Source: Cryptomeria japonica
Lineage: Eukaryota > Streptophyta > Pinopsida > Cupressales > Cupressaceae
Assembly (NCBI RefSeq): GCF_030272615.1
Contig: NC_081415.1
Span: 103,842,796-103,906,795, forward strand
DNA length: 64,000 nt
Direction: 5' to 3'
The notes below the pieces were generated by a model that was not told the DNA's origin, ran no database searches, and worked only from the letters and a program-made list of their open reading frames with translations. The position numbers and the translations under genes were made by a program. This document shows, piece after piece, positions 23,633-36,695 of this stretch; position 1 is the first letter of the stretch, and each line of letters opens with the position of its first letter.

Positions 23633-24479
23633 TTAGCATAGATTGATTTATAATGCTCAGATTTTAAGTTACAATATTCAGATTATTACGAAATACCCAT
23701 AATCAGATATATGTTCAAAACATGTATAAACAATATTATTAACATCAAATAACTTGTCATAAATATGCAGAAGTATGTCCGAACATGTATAAAAAATATT
23801 AACAACAACATAACTTGTCATAAATATGTAGATGTCCAAAACATGTATATATAATATTAATGTTCAGTAGCATAACTTTATATCCAGAAGTATGTATATA
23901 GTGACATTATGCTATATTGAATAATCGTAAGAAATAGTATATTAATCTAGAGAATCAAGATATAAACATTATTACTATGCATGTAGATCATACCACCAAA
24001 TATAATATATAATCATACAATTAGGTGTCAATATTGATGTAGTTATCCCATCTATCCTCTAATGGTTGAATGATTGAGGAATAATTGATTGATTAAATGA
24101 ATTTCTTTGATTGTATGATTTGAGGTATTAGTGAGTGATAATGTCTTGAAGGTTGGTTTGATATATTGGTGAATCATGATCTAATGTATGTTGATTTGGT
24201 AGATTGATTTGCTACTTAATTGTTATTTATTTGGAATGATTGGGGTGATGATTGATAAGTGATCATTGAATAATTGGAATGATCTCTTTTATACTTCCTT
24301 GGTAAACGGTCACCACCTTTCATAAGACTTGGGTCACCACCCTTCATTAGAATTGAGTCACCACCCTTCATTGCTACCTTTTAAAATTATATATTATTTC
24401 CCAACTGTTCTCTCTTCCTCCCCTCAAATGAGACATCCTTCCCTTTATATCTTCCATTGTGAAGGAGAAGTCACACCCC

Positions 24480-24635
24480 TTCAAAATCACCACCCTCCGT
24501 AATAGTCACAACCTTTCACAATCACCATCCTTCAAAAGAGACACAACATTCTGCAATTACCACCCTTCGAAAGGGTCACGGCCTTTCACAATCACCACCC
24601 TTCGAAAGAGTCACAACCTTTCATAATTTCTTCCC
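24480..24635 (+). repeat. Tandem array, about 35-bp unit, four to five copies
   Basis: The unit CACCACCCTTCGAAAGAGTC plus ACAACCTTTCACAAT repeats at about 24489, 24523, 24558 and 24593, with related single phrases upstream near 24310-24370. It lies inside the solo LTR. Confidence 0.8.
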
Positions 24636-24963
24636 TCCTTTGGAAGAGTCAGTTCCTTATTTACTTCCCATTCCTTCCTTCTTCCATTGGCTCTTCCTTG
24701 ATTTACATGCTCTCTTATTTCTTTTCTCCTCCCTCTCCCCTTTCAAATGAGGTTCTCTTCTCCCTTTTATATCTCATGTTTGAGGGAGACACAACTTTTA
24801 ATTTGATGCCTTTTGACCATTCATTAACTTAGTTAAATTTTAATTTTCATTATATTTAATTTAATATTTTAATTTAAATGTTATTTTTATTCATTTTTAT
24901 TTTAATTTTATTATTATTATATATAATTAAATCCTATTTCAAAGTGGGGACATTACAGAAAGA

Positions 24964-25733
24964 TGTCTCGATGTTGATGCTCTGTAATAAAAACTACATT
25001 TATATCTTAAATATTTTCTCTTGATGATTTTAGTTTTTAAATTGTATTTGAAATAAATTAGGGTTGAACCTTAAATAAAACTCCAAATGGTACAAATGAA
25101 GCATTTCATAGTTCAAGTTATCACACAACAGTGACAATATTTATATTTAAATACTTGTGTATGCCAGTCATTAAATAAAGGAAAACTAATCAAAGTGAAA
25201 CCAAATCTAATAAGAAAAGTGCAAGTCATATATGATTTGTAATGTTACAAATTGAAATTATAAATTGTTATAAATTTGTCTTTTACCTTTAAGGTTTTGT
25301 AACCAATAACAAATTGCATATAGCACATATTTGTTGTTTAGTATAAAATGTATTAATGATATTTAAATTTTATGTCGTGTAAATACAGTATAACTTATGC
25401 CATATCAAAATTGCTACATGAACCTTGAGGTATAATGCCCAACCTTGTTGAAATGAAGGATAAATGACAACTATATGAATTATTGACTCTAGTTATAGAT
25501 TCTTATTTCATTGATCACACCACCCATAAAAGGTTCATTTTCAATACGTATTTTGGTGATAAAGCAAACAACATTAATTTCACCTATAAATTAAGATAGA
25601 AATGAACATAAGGAAAAAGGATTAAAAAATATGAATCTTTGTAAGGAAAGAAAAAATTCTCTCTTACTCTATATACTTTTAAATCTAATATTCATTAAAT
25701 TAAAAAATAAGAGGTATGACTTGAATACTGAAG
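24964..25733. other. AT-rich spacer, nothing recognised
   Basis: About 770 bp of AT-rich sequence lie between the solo LTR and the Tat-type element. No coding signal, RNA gene or repeat structure was seen. Confidence 0.6.
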
Positions 25734-25740
25734 AATTGAG

Positions 25741-26920
25741 TGTATTCACATAAAAATGGCTATGAGCAATTAAATAAATCTTTTATATTTATTTAATGTT
25801 TATTCTTCTATTAAATAGTTAATTTGAAAAGATTAATTTATTTAATTCATTTTGTGTCTTTCTATTAATTAATTTAATTGAAATATTTTATTAATTAATT
25901 CATCTATCATATTCCTCTGAATTAATTAAATATATCTAATATTTAATTATTCTTCTACTCAGTTAATTAAATATCTAATATTTAGCTATTTCCTCCAATC
26001 ATTTGAATATCTGATATCTAATGGTTATTCTTCTATCCTATAGTCTCAAATGTTAAATAATTCTTAATTATTTAATTTCTTTTCCAACTCATTCTTCCAT
26101 CTTCACTTCATCTTCCCTTTGCCAACTCATCAATCATGTGGCTAAAGATACTAATATTTCTTAAATATTAATTCACCATTTATCTCCAACCTCCAAATTT
26201 AATGAAATATTGTGTACGTACACATATTTCTTAAATTTTCTTCTATATTCTCCCCAACATCCCTACATCTTAGGAAGGACTTGAGTCCACTTGTCCTCTC
26301 ATGCCTAAATCCTCTCCAACCATCCCTAGATTCCCTCAGTCAGCAACCCAGTCAAGGTGAGATGAGTGGCACTTGTCTTCTCCTTCCCCCTTTCTCTTAA
26401 CCTTCACCTTTGCTCATAGCCATCCAAATCTGCAGATCTGATCGTGACCGTTGATCCAAGCCACATCATTTTATCCTCTCAAAGTTTATAAAATCAGGAG
26501 TTTGAGTTGAGAAAGAGTTAGTCTTCAAGTTAGTCTTCAAGTGGGTTTTCAAGTTAATCATTTGTGAAAACTTATGCATCCGTGAGTTTTAATCTTGAAG
26601 CAATTTAGTATAATCATTTTAGCATAATCATTTAGCATTGCATATCATAGTATCAGTTAACTATCAGTTATCAGTCCATTCTTCATATGCCATCTTGGAA
26701 GCTATCAGTGCTTGTCTAAGAGAACATCATTTGAAACCAAGAACAGTGGAGTTAGGACACAATGAGACTTAAATCATGAAGGCAATATGGTTTTTATTTT
26801 AATAATTCATTTCATGTAGTTTCATTGGTTGAGTTTGGATTTCATGTAGCATTTCCTTTGTATTTTGTGAAACTAACATGTTGCAGGTAGTATTTTGATG
26901 ATGAAATTCAAGTCGACACA
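25741..26920 (+). repeat. 5' LTR of the Tat-type element
   Basis: It starts TGTATTCACATAAAAATGGC and ends AGTCGACACA just before the primer-binding site. A TATA-like TTTATAAAATC lies near 26485. The reading frame at 26212-26400 recurs in the other LTR (48887-49129) but shows no protein family and is probably chance. Confidence 0.85.
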
Positions 26921-26923
26921 CTT

Positions 26924-26941
26924 TGGCACCCACCGTGGGGC
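26924..26941 (+). promoter_or_regulatory. Primer-binding site of the Tat-type element
   Basis: TGGCACCCACCGTGGGGC lies three bases after the LTR end, the position of a tRNA primer site. The tRNA is not assigned. Confidence 0.7.
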
Positions 26942-29089
26942 GAGAGCCTCACATATATCTTTCTAATATCCTGTCTAATTCTCGCAAAAACAAATTTAAC
27001 GCATTTGTAACACAGATTCACACCTGTGTGAGTTCTGACAATGCTTTTATTTGATAGATTAGTGCTTGTGTCCTGCCGGTTAGCACATTTGTCATTTAGG
27101 TTAGCGCTTTTGTTTGTAAATCAACGCATTCAATCTTCAAAGCAACACTTTTGTCCTAAAGGTTAACGCATTTGTTAGTTTGGTTAGCGCTTTTGTCAGA
27201 GATTTCTCGCTTCTTAGTCTGCAGAGCAGCGCTTTTGTATTGCAGGTTAGCATTTTTGTCCTTTAGGTTAGTGCTTTAGAGGTGAAAGACAATGCATTTG
27301 TTAGGATGGCACTTTTATTTGCAACTGAAAAAAATTTCTTGCAGGTCCGAATGTCCAAGAACTGAAATTTTCAAACTACTGACATGTTCATGTGCAGGAT
27401 TCTTTTTAAGCAAATTTCATGCATTTCCTCACCTAGTTAATTAAGAGCTCTATTTTGGAAAGTAACACATCATGTCTTGATCATTTAGCTTAACTAAGGG
27501 GATAAATTGACAGCATGCAACTTGCATTTTGAGTGACATCTTTAAAGTAGTTGCACATAGATTTTAGAAGGCTAAAATAAACTTGTGTTTTTCATGCTTG
27601 ATGAAGTAGTAGGTAAGTATGCTCTCACCCTCATACAGTGATCAAAAAACCATATCTACTTTCTTTTATGTATAACCTTTAGAGGGCATGCCTTCCCAAG
27701 TTGCCTTGAGGGGGCTAGTGAGAAGGGAGCCACCCAAAGTGGAAATGAGCTAATACCGAGTCCTTCCAATCCACTCTAAATAAATCATGTTTGTGACGAA
27801 AGTCACAAGCAACATGTGCTGATAAGTTCATACTGACACTATGTTTCCCCATAAACCCTATGGAGCGTAACCTCTATAGGCTGGGAACCTTCTGTATTTA
27901 CAGAGCTGAAAGTGTTGCATGTATGACCACATGACTGGAAGCCTTTACTAAAACCACTTGTACTAGTTGCCAAAATCCTTCTAATTGTTGGTGTCGGAGG
28001 TCAGATCTCTAAAGCGGCTCACACACATATGGTTCTTAGTAGAGATATAAAGTTTTCCATGGGGAGTTTTCATGGAAACTAGTGCTTGGCTACCCAGGAG
28101 AAGTGAGTGTCGAGGGTGGAGCCAGTGGGGTCAAGCATCTAAATATCCACTTTGAATAACGTAGCCTCAAGGGAAACCCCATGTGAGATTCAACAATTAT
28201 TGTCGTAGCCTGCCATAGGATTTGTACTTGCTTATGCGTTTTGTTTTTCAAATGAGCAAAAACCCAACAACTTGCTGAAAGATTTGAAAAGAATCCTTGA
28301 AACATAGTCATAATAGTGCTTTCAAGTAACAAAATAGTGCTTTTATCCCATAATTTAACACTCTTTACCACAAGAGTTAGCACAAAGGCTTTTTTTCACA
28401 TCTAAAACAAAGCATATCAAACCAAATTTTCAGAATCAATATCAAAACACTTATTGAGTAGATTTATCTTTAAACTATCACACATTCTCAAAGTAGTTCA
28501 ATAACTGGGTCACCAATCCAACAAGCTATTTCCAAAAGGTTTCCATAAGCATAAAACATTCAACAAGCTATTGATTCAAACATTTTAAATGCAAAAATCA
28601 ACATCATTTTCAAGTTTCTCATCAGGATATATCAAATCCTCTATCATGAAGCTTGATCAATCCATCTTGTGTTCATTATCTTATATATATCTTTCCTATT
28701 TTGAACCTAGGTTATATCAAAATCATAATTGCACCAACATTGGAATCAAACAAGCTTGTAAACTATCATATGCTTATATGACTTTTAAGTATCGCCTTAA
28801 GAAAAGAAAACACAGTTATAAAGCTACTCAGAAAAGAATAAGATTCTTGTATATCAATCGCAAGATCTTATTAAAACATAAGACATTCCTACACCATTTT
28901 CATCACTATTTACGTGGCTGCGGGACAGAATTTGACGGAGAAATTTTGCAAGGACGTGTTTTTCAATAAAGAGACATTTTATCACAACGAATAAACAATA
29001 GTGGTAAAATCAACAAAACATATCTTCCTAAACCAATAATCACCTATTGAGTAGTCTTTTGGAAAGTTCAAATTTTTTGAAACAATCAC
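26942..29089 (+). other. Long 5' leader of the Tat-type element
   Basis: About 2.1 kb lie between the primer site and the likely Gag start. No long reading frame is present. The first part holds the GCGCTTTTGT repeats (26990-27320). Smaller traces such as TAGTGCTTTTATCCC occur near 28315-28385. Confidence 0.65.
26990..27320 (+). repeat. Degenerate repeat array with GCGCTTTTGT core
   Basis: TTAGCGCTTTTGT occurs exactly at 27101-27113 and 27184-27196. Many variants (TTAACGCATTTGT, CAGCGCTTTTGTAT, TTAGCACATTTGTC) occur every 20-30 bp. Most units follow AGGT or GGTT. The reverse complement of the same core recurs at 38210-38440, upstream of the antisense PMD frame. Confidence 0.7.
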
Positions 29090-30620
29090 ATGCCTATTTA
29101 GACTAGAGCTCAATACGAACAACTTAGAAAACAACAAAAACAAATGGAGGAAGAAGATAATCTGATGTTCCAAACTTTTGGGTATACGGTTGTTGATGAA
29201 GAAGCGGTCAATAACGCCATTAGAGACCTTGAGAAAGATTTCAAATTTGATAGACTAATGGAAAAATTATTGGCAAAGCAAAAAGAGAAATACCTTTTGA
29301 TGTTGGCAAAATCAGGAGCTAAATTGCCACAAGACTTCAACATAGAAAGCTTAAAACAAGATGCAGAGGCAAGTAACACCCAAAACACAGATGATCCAAA
29401 TAACGAAGATGTAAACAAAGAAAGTCATGAAGAGACAAGAAAAGAACGTGATGACACAAGAAGAGAGAGTAGTGATAAAAGAACTTACGAAGAGATAAGG
29501 AGAAACCGTATGGATAATCTGTTGTTAAATCTTACTCAACAAATGCAAACTCTACAACAACAGATACAAGATATGTAGAATGGAACAAGCTCCAAGAAGT
29601 ATTCATTGGATAGTATATGCTCGTATCCTTTTGGTAAAAGTTTGAATATGATACCATTTCCACAATATTGCGAGATCCCTAAATATGACAAATACGATGG
29701 AAAATATGATCCTCAAGATCACATTAGGGAGTTTTGTACTATGAGTATGGAATTTGCACACAATGAGACTTACCTGATGCATCTTTTCCCTAGAAGTTTG
29801 AATGGACAATCAATGGAATGGTTTTCTATATTACCATCTAGAATCAAATCTTTTGAAGAACTCATGAATATATTTATTTCACAATACTCCTACAATGTAA
29901 GAAATGAGATAACAATGCTAGATTTATGCAATGTTAAATAAAAGAATGGTGAATCTTGTATGATATTCTTGCAGCGATGGAAACAAATGTTTAATAGGTA
30001 TCCAAGAGATGTACTTGATCAAGAAAAGATGGACATATTCATTGATAATCTTATCAGTGAAATGAGTTATCGACTAAAAATGCAATGTCATCCCTCTTTC
30101 GCCAAGATGATTGAGAATGGTCTAAAAATAGAAGACGCGATGGTGAAGAAAGAAGAGATAAAACTTTAGAATAATTCTTACAACAATCACAACAACAATG
30201 ACAACAATGACAAACCCCAGTTTTAGTCAAAGAATAGGAATGTCATCAATGGAGGAAATGACGACAATAGTGCTATGAAACAACAACCAATCTTTAATCT
30301 ATCAAGTCAGATCCCAAACAATAACAATCAAGAAATCAATAAATCCAAGTCTTTCTTCTCCAATCCTCGCAAGAAATTCACAAACATTGGAGAACTCATG
30401 GAATCAGCTTTAAAACTCTTCTTGCAAACAAACTAATTGTTTTACTAGAAGCAAAAAGTTATGAACCACAAGTCAAGCCTAATTGGTGGAATGACAATCA
30501 TTTTTGTAATTACCATCGAAATAAAGGACACCAAACTAATGATTGTCAGAGATTGAAACACCTTATCCAAGATCTAATCGATAATAGAACTATCACAGTG
30601 GATAGCCACAAGACAAACGA
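29090..30620 (+). pseudogene. Gag of the Tat-type element, decayed
   Basis: The likely start is ATG 29090, followed after two codons by a TAG (29099-29101); the open frame resumes with TRAQYEQLRKQQKQ. Further in-frame stops are at 29576, 29939 and 30167. A frameshift near 30420 moves the frame to that of the nucleocapsid. The Gag core reads IPKYDKYDGKYDPQDHIREF and GQSMEWFSILP, as in plant gypsy capsid domains. A knuckle C-x2-H-x4-H-x4-C (CNYHRNKGHQTNDC) is at 30505-30546, followed by LKHLIQDLID. The stretch after 30170 is Asn-rich. The stops fit CAG-to-TAG and CAA-to-TAA changes. Confidence 0.8.
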
Positions 30621-33554
30621 ATCACACCTAGCCTTCAAAAATCTACTTCCAAATTATAAAAAAGGTGAACAATCCCAATTAAAAGATGACAAAGGAAAAG
30701 CCAAAGTAAACTACACTTATACATATGATGATGTGGTAAATGTCATCATTGTTAAAGATAACACACCTTCAGAACCAATCAATGTCATTACGAGAAGCAA
30801 AGTGAAGGTCACCTTTTTGGGTATAACAAAAGACTCAACATCCACTTCACAACAATACAATTTAGTAGAGAAATTACAAAGAATACTCGCTCAAATATCA
30901 ATTTTGGAACTTCTCAAAGTTTCAACTATGCATAAGGAAATTTTGGAAAAAACTTTAGTAGAAACAACAGTTTCAAAAGACTTGGATGTGGATCAGTTCC
31001 AAAACATGGTGGGACACCTTATAGCCCCTCATTGCTTATCATTTTCTAAAAATGATGACGCATCCTTGCAACATCCTCACAATGCTCCCTTACATGTTGA
31101 AGTCACCATTAGTAGAACTCGTGTCAAACACGTACTCATAGATGGTGGAGCGGGCTTAAACATTTGTGCATTAAGTTTAATAAAGGCTTTGGGATATTCA
31201 AAAAATGTAGTAGATCCAAAGAAGAAAATAACCATTAAGGCTTATGTTGAAGCAGAGCGTTCTTCTAAAGGAACTATGGTGTTACCAATCAAAATAGGAC
31301 CTGTGGAAAGGAATACATTATGTTAGGTGGAAAGGAATACATTATGTCAGGTTTTAGATTTGAACCTCTCTTATAATATTCTTCTGGGAAGGCCATGGAT
31401 TCACAACATGCAAGTAGTTCCTTCTACATATCATCAATGTGTGTAAAGTTTCCTTATGAAGGACAAGAGGTCACTATAATTGCAGACTCTAGCCAATATT
31501 ACAATAATCTGAAGCCAACACAAGATACAAGAGTTCCACATAACACAGAATCAGTATATCCTACCAAAGAAATTCAAGAAAAGTTATGGGAAACCTTCGA
31601 GAAAAAGCTCAAATTAAATGATGAAGGAATGGGAAAATATTATTTGCATGATTTTCCACTTTCACCTAAATCATATGGAAAGCCTATAAATATCCAATCA
31701 CAGACCTCAGAGAAATCAAAAGACATGTTTAATGGAGCATTTGTTAGAGTTGGAACACTTGTAGAAGAAACTGAAGACAAGGACAGTCTTGGTTGGTTGT
31801 ACAAAGATGAAAATGAAACTATAGCAACAACTGCAGAAGTCAATATTCCCACAGAACAATATGGCAATGGTTATAAGATTGTGCAAAAAATGGGATATGA
31901 AGGAAAAGGATCAATTGGTAAGTGACATCAAGGTATTTTAGAACCTATTTGTCCTCACTCGCAATCTAAAGAAGATAAATCGGGACTTGGATATCTAAAA
32001 TCAAATCACAAGCACCATAATTATCAATAGCCAAAATGGAGAAAGAAATCAATCTCTAAAGAAGAACAATGACAAGAAAAGCTACATCAAGTAGTAGAAA
32101 TAGTAGACAATAAGAAGAAACAAGAAGAACATGAGAAACAAGAAGAGGAGATTGCAATCAAAAGAGAAGAAGAATCTTGTCAACAAGTTCAAGGAATACG
32201 AGCAAATACAAAATCTGAACAAGATATTCTAGAAGCAGTAAAAGTAGAGATGGCAAAAATCAGGGAACGTTTTGCACCATACAACATTCCTATGTGGTAT
32301 AGTGGTGTAGTCCTAGACAATGGTTCAGAGACAGATTCAAATGAATATGAATGGGGTCCAGATGTCTCATCTAGTATATCAAGTGAAGAAAAAAATGAAG
32401 AGCAAGCAGCTATCACAAATGAATACTTGTCTATTACAAAACAAAAGATAGAGTTAGAAAGAAGACAAGAAGAACTCAGAATCCAGAGAAAAGAGTCATA
32501 TACAAGACAACAAAAGAAAGGGGATGAAAAAGACCAAGAAGTAACGCCACAAGAAGCACATAGAGATATGGATCAAGCATCAGGAAATATCATATTTCTA
32601 TCAAATAAGGAGAGAGATGTACCAAGGTATGGTAGAACCATAAAAGAACTAAGAGATAGTCAAGTAAGATTGACTATTAGTCCAGAAGAAGTTGAGTTTG
32701 AAAGAAGACAAAAGCCAACAAAAGAGTCCTCTATATCATGTACACACGTATGTCAACTTCAAAATACAAATGAATCTATTGAAAATAATCAAGAAGGAAC
32801 TTGTAGTACTAAAGACGTATGTGTTGATATAAACCATTTGTTTAAGGGACAAACGTCAGATGAAGAGCCATTTGAGTGTGAACTACAAAATACCAATACT
32901 GATTTTGTTAGAACTAATTGGAGAACACTTGGGAGAGACTATCCTCAAGATCATTCTATCTATGAAATTACCTACTCTATGCCAAATTATGACTATTATA
33001 TCATGAACTTTGAAGCACCTAACAATGATGATGACTATGACTTACCCCTTCTTCATCTAGAACTAATTGTTTGGGATAACCTAGAAAACCCTGAATTGGA
33101 TGTCTTTTCCAATGATCATGACTTATTTATGTATCTTAATGTTGTCAAACCCATAACACCTAAGACATCTTCCATTGTAGAATCAAGTAATGTTTCTTCT
33201 AGTCAAGAGAATACCAAACTTTCCAGTCGCAAAATTGAAATAAAACAAGGCAAGAGACCTAGTGTTGAAAACCATTTCATGGCAAGACTAGATCAATCAA
33301 GAGGAAAAATAAAGGATGTGTCTTACGATGAAATCCTCTTTGAGGTGTCAGAAGATGGAAATTTTGAAATCCTCCCTGCATATTTTCAGGAGAGATTTGC
33401 TATTCTAATAGAACCAACGAGAGCAATAAACATTGGCACATCAAAGGATCCCAAGATATTTCATTTTGTTGCCTGATTATCAAATAAAGAGAGGAAAGAG
33501 AACATAGAATTATTCAGACAAAGACAAATAAATTTTTCTTGGTCCTATGCAAAC
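30621..33554 (+). pseudogene. Protease, G-patch and linker region of the Tat-type element, decayed
   Basis: An aspartic protease domain has the active-site stretch VLIDGGAGLNIC with its Asp codon at 31141, and ends with ILLGRPWIH near 31380. A perfect in-frame 24-bp duplication (about 31303-31350) has one copy ending in TAG. A 2-bp GT gain near 31440 shifts the frame. Around 31860-31990 the frame reads GYKIVQKMGYEGKGSIGK, then a TGA, then HQGILEPI: a G-patch, a glycine-rich RNA-binding motif. The following stretch (32250-33476) is a Glu/Lys/Gln-rich linker ending in a TGA before the reverse transcriptase. Protease followed by G-patch is known in some retroviruses and retroelements. Confidence 0.75.
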
Positions 33555-35330
33555 ATGTCAGGACTTAATCCAGATCTTATAATGCATTATCTCAATGTGG
33601 ATTTAAAAGTAAAACCAGTTAAACAAAAGCTAAGGAAGATGCATCCACACATCGCTCTTCTTGTGAAAGTTGAGCTAAAGAAACTATTAGATGTGGGTTT
33701 CATAAGACTTGTTGCCTATCCAGAATGGGTTTCAAGCAGTGTGCCAGTGTCAAAGCCAGATAAAAGCATAAGAGTTTGCACCGATTTCACATATTTGAAC
33801 AAAGCATGTCCCAAAGATGATTTCCCACTACCCAACATTGATATAATTATGGATTTATCAGCAGGACATGAGATATTTTCATTAATGGATGGATTCTTAG
33901 GATACAATCAAATAATAATCGCCCTTGAAGATCAAGAAAAGATAGCATTCACCTGTGCATGGGGTACTTATTGTTGGAACGTTATGCCATTTGGGCTGAA
34001 GAATGCAGGAGCAACTTATCAAAGAGCTATGACAACAATTTTCCATGATATGATGCATACATTAATGGAAGATTATGTAGATGATATACTTGCAAAATCT
34101 CATACAAGACAAGAAAATTTGAACATCTTAAGAAAGATCTTTGATTGGATGGAAAGATATCAGTTGAGATTAAATCCAAAGAAATGTGCATTTGGAGTAA
34201 CCTCTAGAAAACTTCTTGGGTAGATTATATCAGCTCGTGGAATTGAAGTAGATCCTAAAAAGTTCAAAGCCATCATGGAAATGGAGTTACCTAGGAACAT
34301 AAGTCAATTGCAATCTTTACAAGGATGATTGCAATCAATCAGAAGATTTATCTCTCAATTAGCAGATAGATGTCATCCATTCACTCATCTTTTACATAAG
34401 AACATTCCATTCAAATGGGATCAGAAATGTGAAGAGGCTTTTATGCAAATCAAAGAACATCTCATGAATCCTCCAATACTAGTATCACCAATCAAAGGGA
34501 AACCATTGTTACTCTATATCTCGACGACAAATGTATCATTAAGCGCTCTCTTAGCACAACATGATGAAGAAGAAAAAGAAAGAGCAGTGTTTTACATCAG
34601 TAGAACACTTGTTGACTATGAATTGAACTATACATCAATAGAGAAGACATGTCTAGTAGTTGTATTTACAACTTAGAAGCTACGACATTATATGCTGACT
34701 CATTCTGTGAAACTAATAGCAAATATAGATCCACTAAAGTATTTGCTGAACAAGTCAACTTTGACAGGAAGACTAGCCAAATGGGTTATGATACTGAGTG
34801 AATTTGATATAGAGTATGTTGATTGAAAAGCTATCAAAGGGCGGGTCATTGCTGATCAATTAGCTGAAGCACCCTTACAAAATGGCATACCATTGCACAT
34901 TGAATTTCCTGATGCAGACATTCTAACAGTAAGTACAAAATTTTGGGAATTGTACTTTGATGGTTCTTATACACAATATGGATCAGGCGCATGAATTTTG
35001 TTCATCACACCTCAGGGACACACAATTCCAAAATCATATAGACTATGTTTTCCATGCACAAACAATACTGCAGAATATGAAGCATTGACTATTGGGCTCA
35101 AAATAGTTATTGAATGGAATATCAAGGAATTACGTGTCTATGGTGATTCATAGCTTATCATCAACCAAATAAATGATGATTATCAAACTAAGGATGACAA
35201 GCTCATGCCCTACAAACAATTGGTAGAAAAGTTTAAAGAACACTTTGAAGAAGTATCATTCACTCAAATCCCAAGAAATGAGAATAAAGCAGCAGATGCA
35301 ATGGCTATAATAACATCTCTCTTGTAGAAT
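33555..35330 (+). pseudogene. Reverse transcriptase and two RNase H domains of the Tat-type element, decayed
   Basis: Reverse transcriptase shows VGFIRLVAYPEWVSSSVPV, FPLPNID, MPFGLKNAGATYQRAM and YVDD at 34074-34085, so its catalytic residues are kept. Stops interrupt it at 34221 and in the next stretch. The first RNase H (about 34400-34830) has LLLYISTTNVSLSALL where an active domain would have a catalytic Asp, as expected for the degenerate tether domain of Tat elements. A second, archaeal-type RNase H begins with YFDGSYTQYGSGA (Asp codon at 34959), continues NNTAEYEALTIGL and YGDS, and ends NENKAADAMA near 35310. The two domains in series place the element in the Tat clade. Confidence 0.85.
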
Positions 35331-36695
35331 TAGGAGAATCAACATCATTATGAATTCCTCGTGGAAGATGTCTTAACCCCTACCATTCAATCCCAAAATA
35401 CCTACATGATTTTCCATATATCGGGAACCAATAAATCCTTATATAGACAAACTTATCAGTACTTAAAAGAGAATATCCTTCCTCTTGACCTATGCTGCAA
35501 TCAAAGAAGAAATTTTATCTGTTAGTCATCCCACTACACTATTATTGTTGATACCTTATATAGGCGAGGTCTAGATAACACTTTATTGAGATGTCTCGAA
35601 CAAGAAGAATTTGAGAAAGTTCTTAACGAAGTTCACACATGTATTTATGGCACACACTCAAGTGGATTAACACTGGCTAAGAAACTTCTTCGTATGGGTT
35701 ACTATTGGCCTACTATGGAGAGAGATTCATTCACATATGCCAAGAAATGCAAACAATGTCAGATCCATGGGAATCTCATCCACGCACCAGCACAAGAATT
35801 GTATCCTATGGTTGGATCATGGCCATTTTCTCAATGGGGCCTTGATTTGGTAGGTAAGATAAATCCTTCATCCTCTAATGGAAATAAGTTCATTCGGACT
35901 GCTACTGAATATTTCACTAAATTGATTGAAGCAGTACCTTTGACAAAAGTGACAGGAAAACAAATATCATCATTCATCTTGAATTATATAATCTATCGCT
36001 ATGGAGTTCCTATGACCATTATCACTGATAATGGAAGACCATTTAAGAATCAAGATGTGAAGGAAATATGTGAGAAATTTCATATCCAACATAGGTTTTC
36101 TACTCCATATTATCCACAAGGAAATGGTCAAGTTGAGGCATCAAACAAGACTATCTTGAAAATCTTGAAGAAAACAATCAATGAAGCTGGAAAAGACTGG
36201 CATGTTCATCTAAATCCTACTCTTTGGGTATATCGAACCAACATCCACACACTAATGGGGGAAACTCCATATTGCTTAGTCTATGGATCAGAAGCCATAT
36301 TACCCATAGAAGTAGAGATACCTTCTCTATGGGTTTCCTTGAAAGGTCTTTTTCCATAAGAAGAACAAGGAGTCTCTAGACTTCAAGAACTTGAGCTGAT
36401 CCAGGAACAATGCCAAAATGCAACAGATCATTTGAAAATATATCAACAGAGAATGGCAAGAAGTTATAATCACAGAGTCAAGCCACACATTTTTTAGATT
36501 GGAGATATATTTCTAAGGGAGAATCCAAGAAATTAGTAAGATCGAGAAAAGAAGGGTAATTTTGAATCAAATTGGTTAGGTCCTTTTGTCATAGTAGCAC
36601 CATATGGCTCAGGAGCATACAAGTTATCTACCCCTAAAGGTGATTGGTTTGATAAACCTACCAATTCTATTCATCTCAAGAAATTCTATGCTTGA
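35331..36695 (+). pseudogene. Integrase of the Tat-type element, decayed
   Basis: The zinc-binding part shows the H...H...CKQC-type pattern (HTCIYGTHSS, then KKCKQCQIHG). The catalytic triad is intact: Asp at 35844 (WGLDLVG), Asp at 36027 (ITDNG) and Glu at 36135 (GQVEASN), with the usual 35 residues between the last two. An open stretch spans 35586-36359; TAA at 36357 and later stops interrupt the C-terminal part, which ends FYA then TGA at 36693-36695. A GPF-like phrase (NWLGPFVIVAPY) marks the C-terminal domain. The core reads as functional, but upstream stops prevent its translation. Confidence 0.85.

Larger units (their letters stand above)
22928..24958. repeat. Solo LTR, 2031 bp, with 5-bp target-site duplication
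   Basis: The block begins TGTAATGTCCCC and ends GGGGACATTACA, a 12-bp perfect terminal inverted repeat that includes the TG...CA ends expected of an LTR. GAAAG lies directly outside both ends (22923-22927 and 24959-24963). No coding region or second LTR copy is present, so I read this as a solo LTR left by recombination. It carries two tandem arrays, listed separately. A DNA element with a 5-bp target is the alternative; the TG/CA ends favour an LTR. Confidence 0.8.

Noticed and set aside
26212-26400. 62-codon frame in the Tat 5' LTR, also found in the other LTR (48887-49129)
   Set aside because: Its repetition follows from LTR duplication; the two copies differ in length and the sequence has no recognisable domain.
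28589-28969. 126-codon frame in the Tat leader
   Set aside because: No Gag or other domain resemblance, Ser/Tyr/Lys-rich, and it ends before the likely Gag start in a different phase.
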